A DNA stretch of 64,000 bases from Anaeramoeba ignava (taxonomy: Eukaryota > Metamonada > Anaeramoebidae). A model generated the notes under the pieces. It was not told the origin of the DNA. It searched no databases and was given only the letters and a program-made list of their open reading frames with translations. The stretch covers positions 79,638 to 143,637 of the forward strand of contig JAPDFW010000130.1 in assembly GCA_028826165.1 (NCBI GenBank). The letters are read 5' to 3'. Within the stretch, counting starts at the first letter, position 1. Each line of letters begins with the position of its first letter. This document shows positions 55,609 to 64,000 of this stretch, in pieces. The position numbers and the translations under genes were made by a program.

Positions 55609-57460
55609 ATGAATGAAATTTTATTTTTTGGTGAAAATGAATATCAAACTCTTATCAAAAATGAACAAGAAAAAATAACAAAACCAATTCAATTTAAATT
55701 TGAAAATGAATATCAAACTCTTATCAAAAACGAACCAAATGAAATAACAAAACCCATTCAATTTAAATTTGAAAATGAAAATGAAAATGAAAATGAAAAT
55801 GAAAATGAAAAACAAATTAAACAAATTTCATCAGGTTATTTTTCAACAATTTTCCTTTTTGAAAATGGAAAAGCAATAGAATATTTAAGAGAAGAATATC
55901 CAAATCAAAATCCTTCAAAAATCCAAATTGAAGAAAATATTCAAAAAGTAACTTTTGGTTGTCGAAATGGAGCTATTTTAACAAAAGAAGGAAATGTATT
56001 TGCCAAAGGAATAAATATTAATCCAAATAATCCAAAAGAATTTATCAATATTTCATCATTAATTGAAGATATAAATGATAGAATAATTGAAGATATTGTT
56101 TCTGGAGTTAGTTCAATTTATTTATTAACTTCAAATCAAAATGTTTATGGAATTGGTTCAAATGAATATGGTCAACTTGGTTTTGATTCTGAAACACTTA
56201 AAAAAACAGAAAAACCAATGCTAATGATGAAAAATGTTTCTAAAATATTTTCAGGAACTGATTCAAATCATGTTTTTCTTTTAAATTCAAATCAAGAATT
56301 ATTTGGATGCGGGAATAACAATTCAGGTCAACTTGGATTAGGAGAATCAAGAAAACAAGAAACAAAAATCCGAAAATTAACCAAAATCCAAAATATTCCA
56401 AAAGGCAAAATAATTGATATTCAATGTGGATTTTTTCATTCAGTAATGTTGATTGAAAATGAAAATGCAAAAAGAAAACTTTATTCATGTGGAAGCTATA
56501 GATATAATGGACTTGGCAAAGATGAAGAATATACCTATGAATTTACTGAAATCAAATCATCTTTATTTGAAAATAATGATAATATTCTTGAAATTTCTTG
56601 TGGTGCAGATCATACTTTGATTTTAACTTCCAATTCAAAATTAATTGGATTTGGAAACAATTATTATGGTCAATTAGGAACTGAAGATACAGGAAAAGAT
56701 CAATTAATTCCATTTCAAATTGAACTTCCTAAATTAAGATTTAATGAAGATATTTCCAATTATCATCTTTCTTGTGGAGAAAATAATTCATTTCTTTATT
56801 ATTCTCCTCTTTCTTTTTCCAATCTTGAAGAAGATTTGATAAAATTATTTAGAAGAAAAGAATTTTGTGATATTTCATTTAAAACAGAAAATGGAGAAAT
56901 AATTGAAGCTCATAAATTAATATTGAAATATAGATTAAATCAAAATCAAAATGAAATTGAAAAACTTAAAGAAATTATTTCAAAAATCAATTAAAGAATC
57001 AAATCAAATATTTGAAATGATTTATTCAAATAAAATAATAAATCCAAAATTATATTCTGAAATTAAAGAAATTATAAATTCAAATGAAAAAATTGAAGAA
57101 ACAATTAAAAGAATTTATTTAAATGAAAATGAAAAAGATTTTATAATTGAAAGAAAAGAAAAACAATATAAATTCCCTAAATTAATATTAATAATGAGAA
57201 GTGAATTATATCGAGGAATGTTTTTATCTGTTACTGAAGATACTTCAAATAAAGTTACAGATTATAGTGAATTAAGTAATAAATCATTTCAAATATTTGA
57301 ATATTGGATTTATTCAAATCAAATTAAAGATGGAATTAAAATTACACAAGAAATAATTAATGAACTAGAAACAGGAATTGATTATTTTCAATTAAATCAA
57401 ACAAATCCAAATTTATTTGATTTATTAATTAAGAAATTTAATAATCAAAATCAAAATTAA
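55609..57460 (+). pseudogene. RCC1-BTB paralogue C, one frame break
   Basis: Start chosen at 55609 (MNEILFFGENEYQTLIKNEQ), the family N-terminus; the in-frame ATG at 55558 would add only a Phe-rich leader-like segment. It differs from the others by a tandem duplication of about 24 codons near the N-terminus (NEYQTLIKNE...KPIQFKFE twice). Seven RCC1 blades are intact. The frame is lost at the A5 run 56982-56986, the same tract that is A7 in B and A6 in A, cutting the protein inside the first BTB segment (478 codons from the upstream ATG); the second BTB segment follows in another frame to 57460. A truncated RCC1-only product is possible. Confidence 0.75.
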
Positions 57461-57574
57461 AATCAAAATTAAAATTAAAATTAAAATTAAAATTAAAATT
57501 AAAATTAAAATTCAAAATTTAATATTTCATTTTTCATTTTTCATTTTTCATTTTCCATTTTCCATTTTTCAAAT
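57461..57574. repeat. Short (AAAATT)n and CATTTTT leader
   Basis: About 50 bases of AAAATT units after paralogue C, then four CATTTTT/CATTTTCC units directly before the FHIT-like ATG. Confidence 0.75.
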
Positions 57575-58112
57575 ATGCAAACAAAAGAATTCTTTTTTGA
57601 TAAAGTATCTCCTTCTTCTTTTTTAAAATTTTATGCAAAAATCAAAAACAAACTCAAATTTTAATTTCCCATTTTCATAACAAAAAAATAACAAGAAAAA
57701 AATACCAGAAAATCTCATCATTTATGAAACTGAATATTCCATTTGTTTTATTTGTTTAAATCCAATCATTTCAGGTCAAGTTATTGTATCAAGTAAAAGA
57801 AAAATAGAAAGATTTGAAAAACTTGATTTAACAGAAGCAACAGATATTTGGATTTGCGCTTCAAAAATATCCAAAGTTTTACAAAAATATTTGGAATGCT
57901 CATCATTTACTTTTGCATTGAATGATGGACCTTATTCTAATCAATTATTTAAACATTCCCATTTGAATATCATTCCTCGAAAAGTAGATGATAAATTTTC
58001 AAAAAATAATGATGAACTTTATTCCCAACTTGAAAAATTCCAACCTGAAATAGATATTGAAGAAGCAGTAAAATTCGCTTCCATTTTCAAAAAAGTTTTG
58101 AATGAAATTTAA
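57575..58112 (+). CDS. FHIT: FHIT-like HIT-family protein (148 aa), two exons
   Basis: Exons 57575-57604 and 57696-58112, phase 0, intron 91 nt. The short first exon MQTKEFFFDK joined to KKIPENLIIYETEYSICFIC aligns without gaps to the start of FHIT, and the length (148) matches human FHIT (147). The active-site region reads NDGPYSNQLFKHSHLNIIPR. The first two His of the triad are kept (97 and 99; 99 aligns with the nucleophile), but the third is Asn 101. The conserved His of the GHVLV strand is Gln (SGQVIV). FHIT hydrolyses diadenosine tri/tetraphosphates in the cytosol; the changes may reduce or alter activity. The gene sits between two oppositely oriented groups of RCC1-BTB genes and is clearly unrelated to them. 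Confidence 0.87.
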
Positions 58113-58205
58113 TTTTGTTTCTTCAATAAAACTTCAATAATAATCAAAATAAATCAAAAGAAAAGAGAAAATTTTGTTTCCTTTTTTTTCAATTCCAATT
58201 TCATT

Positions 58206-60043
58206 TTAAAATATTAAACATTTTTCTTTCTTTTTCTCTTTTAAATTTTGATTATTAAATTTGTTAATTAATAAATCAAATAAATTTGGATTTGTTTGAT
58301 TTAATTGAAAATAATCAATTCCAATTTGAATTTCATTAATTATTTCTTGTGTAATTTGAATTTCATTTTTAATTTGATTTGAATAAATCCAATATTCAAA
58401 TATTTGGAATGATTTATTACTTAATTCACTATAATCTGTAACTTTATTTGATTTATCTTTTGTTACAGATAAAAACATTCCTCGATATAATTCACTTCTC
58501 ATTATTAATATTAATTTTGGAAATTTATATTGTTTTTCTTTTCTTTCAATAATAAAATCTTTTTCATTTTCATTTTCATTTTCATTTAAATAAATTCTTT
58601 TCATTGTTTCTTCAATTTTTTCATTTGAATTTATAATTTCTTTAATTTCTAAATATAATTTTGGATTTATTATTTTATTTGAATAAATCATTTCAAATAT
58701 TTGATTTGATTCTTTAATTGATTTTTTTGAAATAATTTCTTTAAGTTTTTCAATTTCATTTTCATTTTCATTTAATCTATATTTCAATATTAATTTATGA
58801 GCTTCAATTATTTCTCCATTTTCTGTTTTAAATGAAATATCACAAAATTCTTTTCTTTCAAATAATTTTATCAAATCTTCTTCAAGATTGGAAAAAGAAG
58901 AAAGGAAAGGAGAATAATAAAGAAATGATCTGTCATCACTACAAGAAATATGATAATTGGAAATATCTTCATTAAATCTTAATTTAGGAAGTTTAATTTG
59001 AAATGGGATTAATTTATATTCTGTATCTCTTGTTCCTAATTGACCATATGAATTACTTCCAAATCCAATTAATTTTCCTTTTTCAGTTATAATCAAAATA
59101 TGTTTATTTCCAACAGAAAAATCAATAATATTATCATTATTTTCAAATAAAGATGATTTGATTTCAGTAAATTCATAAGTATCTTCATATTTACCAAGTC
59201 CATTTAATTGATAATTTCCACATGAATAAAGTTTTCTTTTTGGATTTTGATTTTGATTTTCATTTTCAATCAACATTATTGAATGAGAATCTCCACATTG
59301 AATATCAATTATTTTGCCTTTTGGAATATTTTGGATTTTGGTTAATTTTCGGATATATGCATCTTCTTTTCTTGATTTTCCTAATCCAAATTGACCAAAT
59401 TGATTATATCCACATCCAAATAATTCTTGATTTGAATTTAAAAGAAAAACAGAATAAGAAGAATTTCCTGAAAATATTTTAGAAATATTTTTCATTATTA
59501 AAATTGGTTTTTCTGTTTTTTCAAGTGTTTTAGAATCAAAACCAAGTTGAGAAGAATAGTTAGCACCAATTCCATAAGCATTTTGATTTGAAGTTAATAA
59601 GTAAATTGAATCAGATCCAGAAACAACATCTTGAATTATTCTATCATTTTTATCTTCAATTAATGATGAAATATTGATAAATTCATTTGGATTATTTAGA
59701 TTAATATCATATCCTTTGGCAAATACATTTCCTTCTATTGTTAAAATAGCTTCATTTCTATCACCAACAGTTACTTTTTGAATATTTTCTTCAATTTGGA
59801 TTTTATGAGGATTTTGTTTTGAATCATTTTGTTTTAAATATTCTATTGCTTTTCCATTTTTAAAAAGGAAAATTGTTGAATAATTTGAAGAAGAAATTTG
59901 CTTAATTTGTTTTTCATTTTCATTTTCATTTTCATTTTCATTTTCATTTTCAAATTTAAATTGAATTGGTTTTGTTATTTTTTCTGGTTCATTTTTGAAA
60001 GAATTGGATTTTTATTTAAACCAAAAAATAAAATTTCATTCAT
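58206..60043 (-). pseudogene. RCC1-BTB paralogue D, one frame break near the start
   Basis: Minus strand. ATG at 60043 gives MNEILFFGLNKNPIL, then the frame is lost at about 59999, where GAAAG stands for the GATAAG of paralogue E (one base missing). The downstream frame is open from there to 58206 through seven RCC1 blades and two BTB segments, ending NQNLKEKKKEKCLIF. The longest ATG-initiated ORF starts only at 59495 (MKNISKIFSGNSS) because no Met codon lies between. The A7 tract shared with A-C is in frame here (58722-58728 as T7). Confidence 0.75.
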
Positions 60044-60112
60044 TTTTGAAAAGAAAAAAAATGAAAATTTAAATTTAATTTTAATTTTGATTTCTTCAAA
60101 GTTATTTCTTGT

Positions 60113-61945
60113 TTAAAATATTAAACATTTTTCTTTCTTTTTCTCTTTTAAATTTTGATTATTAAATTTGTTAATTAATAAATCAAATAAATTTGGATTT
60201 GTTTGATTTAATTGAAAATAATCAATTCCAATTTTAATTTCATTAATTATTTCTTGTGTAATTTGAATTTCATTTTTAATTTGATTTGAATAAATCCAAT
60301 ATTCAAATATTTGAAATGATTTATTACTTAATTCACTATAATCTGTAACTTTATTAGAAGTATCTTTAGTTACAGATAAAAACATTCCTCGATATAATTC
60401 ACTTCTCATTATTAATATTAATTTAGGGAATTTATATTGTTTTTCTTTTCTTTCAATTATAAAATCTTTTTCATTTTCATTTTCATTTAAATAAATTCTT
60501 TTCATTGTTTCTTCAATTTTTTCATTTGAATTTATAATTTCTTTAATTTCAGAATATAATTTTGGATTTATTATTCTGTTTGAATAAATCATTTCAAATA
60601 TTTGATTTGATTCTTTAATTGATTTATTTGAAATAATTTCTTGAAGTTTTTCAATTTGATTTTGATTTTGATTTAATCTATATTTCAATATTAATTTATG
60701 AGCTTCAATTATTTCTCCATTTTTGGTTTTAAATGAAATATCACAAAATTCTTTTCTTTCAAATAATTTTATCAAATCTTCTTCAAGATTGGAAAAAGAA
60801 GAAAGAAAAGGAGAATAATAAAGAAATGAATTATAAAATCCACAAGAAATATGATAATTGGAAATATCTTCATTAAATCTTAATTTAGGAAGTTCAAGTT
60901 GGAATGGAATCAAACGATCATTTGTATCTCTTGTTCCTAATTCACCATAAGGATTATTTCCAAATACTATCATTTTTGAATTAGAAGTTAAAATCAAAGT
61001 ATGATAATCTCCAACAGATAAATCAAGAATATTATCATCATTTTCAAATAAAGATAATTTGATTTCAGTAAATTCATAAGTATCTTCATATTTGCCAAGT
61101 CCATTTAATTGATAATTTCCACATGAATAAAGTTTTCTTTTTGCATTTTCATTTTCATTTTCAATCAACATTATTGAATGAGAATTTCCACATTGAATAT
61201 CAATTATTTTACCTTTTGGAATATTTTGGATTTTGGTTAATTTTTGGATTTTTGTTTCATATTTTCTTGATTCTCCTAATCCAAGTTGACCGTATTGATT
61301 ATATGCGCATCCAAATAATTCTTGATTTGAATTTAAAATAAAAACATGAAGTGAACAATTTCCTGAAAATATTTTAGAAATATTTTTCATTATTAAAATT
61401 GGTTTTTCTGTTTTTGAAAGTATTTTAGAATCAAAACCAAGTTGGCCAGATTTATTTGAACCAATTCCATAAGCATTTTGATTTGAAGTTAATAAGTAAA
61501 TTGAACTGTGTCCAGAAACAATATCTTGAATTATTCTATCATTTGTATCTTCAATTAATGATGAAATATTGATAAATTCTTTTGGATTATTTGGATTAAT
61601 ATCATATCCTTTGGCAAATACATTTCCTTCTTTTGTTAAAATAGCTTCATTTCGATAACCAACAGATACTTTTTGAATATTTTCTTCAATTTGGATTTTT
61701 TCAGGATTTTGTTTTGAATCATTTTGTTTTAAATATTCTATTGCTTTTCCATTTTTAAAAAGGAAAATTGTTGAAAAATAACTTGATGAAATTTGTTTAA
61801 TTTGTTTTTCATTTTCATTTTCATTTTCATTTTCATTTTCATTTTCATTTTCAAATTTAAATTGAATTGGTTTTTTTATTTTTTCTGGTTCATTTTTGAT
61901 AAGAATTGGATTTTTATTTAAACCAAAAAATAAAATTTCATTCAT
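60113..61945 (-). CDS. RCC1-repeat / double-BTB protein (610 aa), paralogue E
   Basis: Intact minus-strand ORF. Seven RCC1 blades run from about residue 47 to 390, e.g. AYGIGSNKSGQLGFD, FGCAYNQYGQLGLGESRK, YSCGNYQLNGLGKYED, VFGNNPYGELGTRD. Two BTB-type segments follow: LIKLFERKEFCDISF with IIEAHKLIL, then DFIIERKEKQYKFPKLIL with RSELYRGMFLSV. A (GAAAAT)n run encodes ENENEN near residue 35. RCC1-BTB proteins elsewhere (RCBTB1/2) are linked to CUL3 ubiquitin ligase and trafficking; for this family function is inferred only from domains. At the site of the fragile A7 tract this copy has AATAAA, so it lacks the homopolymer. It is followed downstream by paralogue D with 69 bases between. Confidence 0.93.
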   Translation of the reverse strand: MNEILFFGLNKNPILIKNEPEKIKKPIQFKFENENENENENENENEKQIKQISSSYFSTIFLFKNGKAIEYLKQNDSKQNPEKIQIEENIQKVSVGYRNEAILTKEGNVFAKGYDINPNNPKEFINISSLIEDTNDRIIQDIVSGHSSIYLLTSNQNAYGIGSNKSGQLGFDSKILSKTEKPILIMKNISKIFSGNCSLHVFILNSNQELFGCAYNQYGQLGLGESRKYETKIQKLTKIQNIPKGKIIDIQCGNSHSIMLIENENENAKRKLYSCGNYQLNGLGKYEDTYEFTEIKLSLFENDDNILDLSVGDYHTLILTSNSKMIVFGNNPYGELGTRDTNDRLIPFQLELPKLRFNEDISNYHISCGFYNSFLYYSPFLSSFSNLEEDLIKLFERKEFCDISFKTKNGEIIEAHKLILKYRLNQNQNQIEKLQEIISNKSIKESNQIFEMIYSNRIINPKLYSEIKEIINSNEKIEETMKRIYLNENENEKDFIIERKEKQYKFPKLILIMRSELYRGMFLSVTKDTSNKVTDYSELSNKSFQIFEYWIYSNQIKNEIQITQEIINEIKIGIDYFQLNQTNPNLFDLLINKFNNQNLKEKKKEKCLIF

Positions 61946-62125
61946 TTTTGAAAAGAAAAAAATGAAAAAAATGATTTTGGAATTTTAATTTTAATTTTAA
62001 TTTTAATTTTAAATTTAATTTTAATTTTTGATTTTAAATTTTAATTTTAATTTTAATTTTAATTTGAATTTTAATTTTAATTTTAATTTAATTTTAATTT
62101 TGATTTCTTCAAAGTTATTTCTTGT
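61946..62125. repeat. (AATTTT)n spacer between paralogues E and F
   Basis: About 125 bases of AATTTT units between the E leader and the F stop codon, sharing a GATTTCTTCAAAGTTATTTC element with the D/E junction (near 60088-60108). Confidence 0.85.
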
Positions 62126-63922
62126 TTAAAATATTAAACATTTTTCTTTCTTTTTCTCTTTTGGATTTTGATTATTAAATTTTTTAATTAATAAATCAAA
62201 TAAATTTGGATTTGTTTGATTTAATTGAAAATAATCAATTCCAATTTGAATTTCATCAATTATTTCTTGTGTAATTTCAATTTCATCTTTAATTTGATTT
62301 GAATAAATCCAATATTCTAATATTTGAAATGATTTATTACTTAATTCACTATAATCTGTAACTTTATTAGATTTATCTTCAGTAACAGATAAAAACATTC
62401 CTCGATATAATTCACTTCTCATTATTAATATTAATTTAGGGAATTTATATTGTTTTTCTTTTCTTTCAATTATAAAATCTTTTTCATTTTCATTTAAATA
62501 AATTCTTTTCATTGTTTCTTCAATTTTTTCATTTGAATTTATAATTTCTTTAATTTCAGAATATAATTTTGGATTTATTATTTTATTTGAATAAATCATT
62601 TCAAATATTTGATTTGATTCTTTAATTGATTTATTTGAAATAATTTCTTGAAGTTTTTCAATTTGATTTTCATTTTGATTTAATCTATATTTCAATATTA
62701 ATTTATGAGCTTCAATTATCTCTCCATTTTTGGTTTTAAATGAAATATCACAAAATTCTTTTCTTTCAAATAATTTTATCAAATCTTCTTCAAGATTGGA
62801 AAAAGAAGAAAGGAAAGGAGAATAATAAAGAAATGAATTGTTTTCTCCACAAGAAATATGATAATTGGAAACATCTTCATTAAATCTTAATTTAGGAAGT
62901 TCAATTTGAAATGGAATATAGTGATATTTTCTATCTTCAATTCCTAATTGACCATAATCATTATTTGCAAATCCTATTAATTTTGAATTGGAAGTTAAAA
63001 TCAAAGTGTGTTTATTTCCAACAGATAAATCAATAATATTATCATTTTCAAATAAAGATGATTTGATTTCAGTAAATTCATAAGTATTTTGATTTTTGTC
63101 AAGTCCATTATATGAATAATCTCCACATGAATAAAGTTTTCTTTTTGGATTTTCTTTTTCATTTTCAATCAACATTATTGAATGAAATACTCCACATTGA
63201 ATATCAATTATTTTACCTTTTGGAATATTTTGGATTTTGGTTAATTTATGGATATATACATCTTCTTTTCTTGATTTTCCTAATCCAAGTTGACCAAATT
63301 TATTATATCCGCATCCAAATAATTCTTGATTTGAATTCAAAATAACAGAATAAGAAGAATTTCCTGAAAATATTTTAGAAATATTTTTCATCATTAAAAT
63401 AGGTTTTTCTGTTTTTTTAAGTGTTTCAGAATCAAAACCAAGTTGGCCAGATTTATTTGAACCAATCCCATAAGCATTTTGATTTGAAGTTAATAAGTAA
63501 ATTGAACTATGTCCAGAAACAATATCTTCAATTATTCTATCATTTATATCTTCAATTAATGATGAAATATTGATAAATTCTTTTGGATTATTTGGATTAA
63601 TATTTATTCCTTTGGCAAATACATTTCCTTCTTTTGTTAAAATAGCTTCATTTTGAAAACCAACAGTTACTTTTTGAATATTTTCTTCAATTTGGATTTT
63701 TTGAGGATTTTGATTTGGATCATTTTGTTTTAAATATTCTATTGCTTTTCCATTTTTGAAAAGGAAAATTGTTGAAAAATTTGAAGAAGAAATTTGTTTA
63801 ATTTGTTTTTCATTTTCATTTTCATTTTCAAATTTAAATTGAATTGGTTTTTTTATTGAATTTAGTTCATTTTTGATAAGTTTTGGATAATGATTATAAC
63901 CAAAAAATATAATTTCATTCAT
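62126..63922 (-). CDS. RCC1-repeat / double-BTB protein (598 aa), paralogue F
   Basis: Intact minus-strand ORF, MNEIIFFGYNHYPKLIKNEL to KEKKKEKCLIF. It is collinear with paralogue E: seven RCC1 blades (AYGIGSNKSGQLGFD, FGCGYNKFGQLGLGKSRK, YSCGDYSYNGLDKNQN, GFANNDYGQLGIED) and two BTB-type segments (CDISFKTKNGEIIEAHKLIL; DFIIERKEKQYKFPKLIL with RSELYRGMFLSV). Two blades have small losses: residues missing in the SYSVILNSNQ strand, and GFANN in place of GFGNN. It has AATAAA at the position of the fragile A7 tract. The ENENE run is shorter than in E. Function as for E. The upstream leader TTTTTTTCATTTTTTTTCTT matches the family leader. Confidence 0.93.
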   Translation of the reverse strand: MNEIIFFGYNHYPKLIKNELNSIKKPIQFKFENENENEKQIKQISSSNFSTIFLFKNGKAIEYLKQNDPNQNPQKIQIEENIQKVTVGFQNEAILTKEGNVFAKGININPNNPKEFINISSLIEDINDRIIEDIVSGHSSIYLLTSNQNAYGIGSNKSGQLGFDSETLKKTEKPILMMKNISKIFSGNSSYSVILNSNQELFGCGYNKFGQLGLGKSRKEDVYIHKLTKIQNIPKGKIIDIQCGVFHSIMLIENEKENPKRKLYSCGDYSYNGLDKNQNTYEFTEIKSSLFENDNIIDLSVGNKHTLILTSNSKLIGFANNDYGQLGIEDRKYHYIPFQIELPKLRFNEDVSNYHISCGENNSFLYYSPFLSSFSNLEEDLIKLFERKEFCDISFKTKNGEIIEAHKLILKYRLNQNENQIEKLQEIISNKSIKESNQIFEMIYSNKIINPKLYSEIKEIINSNEKIEETMKRIYLNENEKDFIIERKEKQYKFPKLILIMRSELYRGMFLSVTEDKSNKVTDYSELSNKSFQILEYWIYSNQIKDEIEITQEIIDEIQIGIDYFQLNQTNPNLFDLLIKKFNNQNPKEKKKEKCLIF

Positions 63923-64000
63923 TTTTAAAAAGAAAAAAAATGAAAAAAAATAAATTTATGAAAATTTATTTGAAAAAAAATTATTTGTTCGAAATCAAAG

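Noticed and set aside
51347..59999. Programmed ribosomal frameshifting as a general explanation for all frame breaks
   Set aside because: Breaks go in both directions, lie at different sequences, and intact paralogues lack them; slippage, decay or read error is simpler.
1..64000. tRNA, rRNA or transposon genes
   Set aside because: No cloverleaf-like GC-containing segment, rRNA core, transposase or reverse-transcriptase motif was found by reading; a covariance-model search was not possible.

Overview
The window is nuclear DNA of a very AT-rich eukaryotic microbe. Coding regions have short GT-AG introns (mostly 53-107 nt), stops are TAA and TGA in a standard code, intergenic DNA is simple-sequence repeat, and the conserved genes are eukaryotic (retromer VPS26, a neurobeachin/BEACH protein, HEATR5, IWR1, FHIT, a TALE homeobox). 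Large local families of RCC1-BTB, ankyrin-BTB and EF-hand genes suggest an amoeboid protist; Anaeramoeba is my best guess, but this is inference from gene content. No tRNA, rRNA, transposase or CRISPR array was recognised.

Layout. 1-10.3 kb: four members of a ten-EF-hand calcium-binding family (one cut by the window edge, one inverted) around a heavily interrupted ankyrin-BTB gene (5303-9183). 11.4-15.6 kb: a 689-residue protein built of near-identical repeats, then 2 kb of hairpin-forming minisatellite. 15.7-16.6 kb: a divergent fifth EF-hand gene with a frame break. 17.3-28.9 kb (minus): a complete neurobeachin-family gene, seven exons, one frame break. 29.6-39.1 kb (minus): HEATR5, four exons, with a 2.3 kb repeat intron. 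39.5-40.0 kb: TALE homeobox gene. 40.6-43.7 kb (minus): PAS plus coiled-coil protein with a 1.85 kb repeat intron. 44.3-48.6 kb: VPS26 with a 3.25 kb repeat intron. Then a leucine-rich-repeat protein, IWR1, and at 51.3-63.9 kb six RCC1-BTB paralogues (three plus, then three minus) with an FHIT-like gene between the two groups. Four of the six carry single- or two-base frame breaks.

The main discovery candidate is the ankyrin-BTB gene. Its ankyrin repeats are on separate exons, all in phase 0. Nine of its thirteen inter-exon gaps contain exact AG-(3n bases)-GT islands, nearly all of a single codon. Splicing these in restores the canonical ankyrin linker length in five gaps and divides every long gap into introns of normal size. 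They look like one-codon micro-exons.

A second theme is that one intron in each of four housekeeping-type genes has been filled by a different tandem repeat (VPS26 3,251 nt; HEATR5 2,332 nt; PAS gene 1,847 nt; neurobeachin 481 nt), while the other introns of these genes stay small. Functionally, neurobeachin, HEATR5 and VPS26 all act in endosome/trans-Golgi membrane sorting, and they lie within 32 kb. Exon models below were built by hand from reading frame, splice dinucleotides and phase, not from transcripts.
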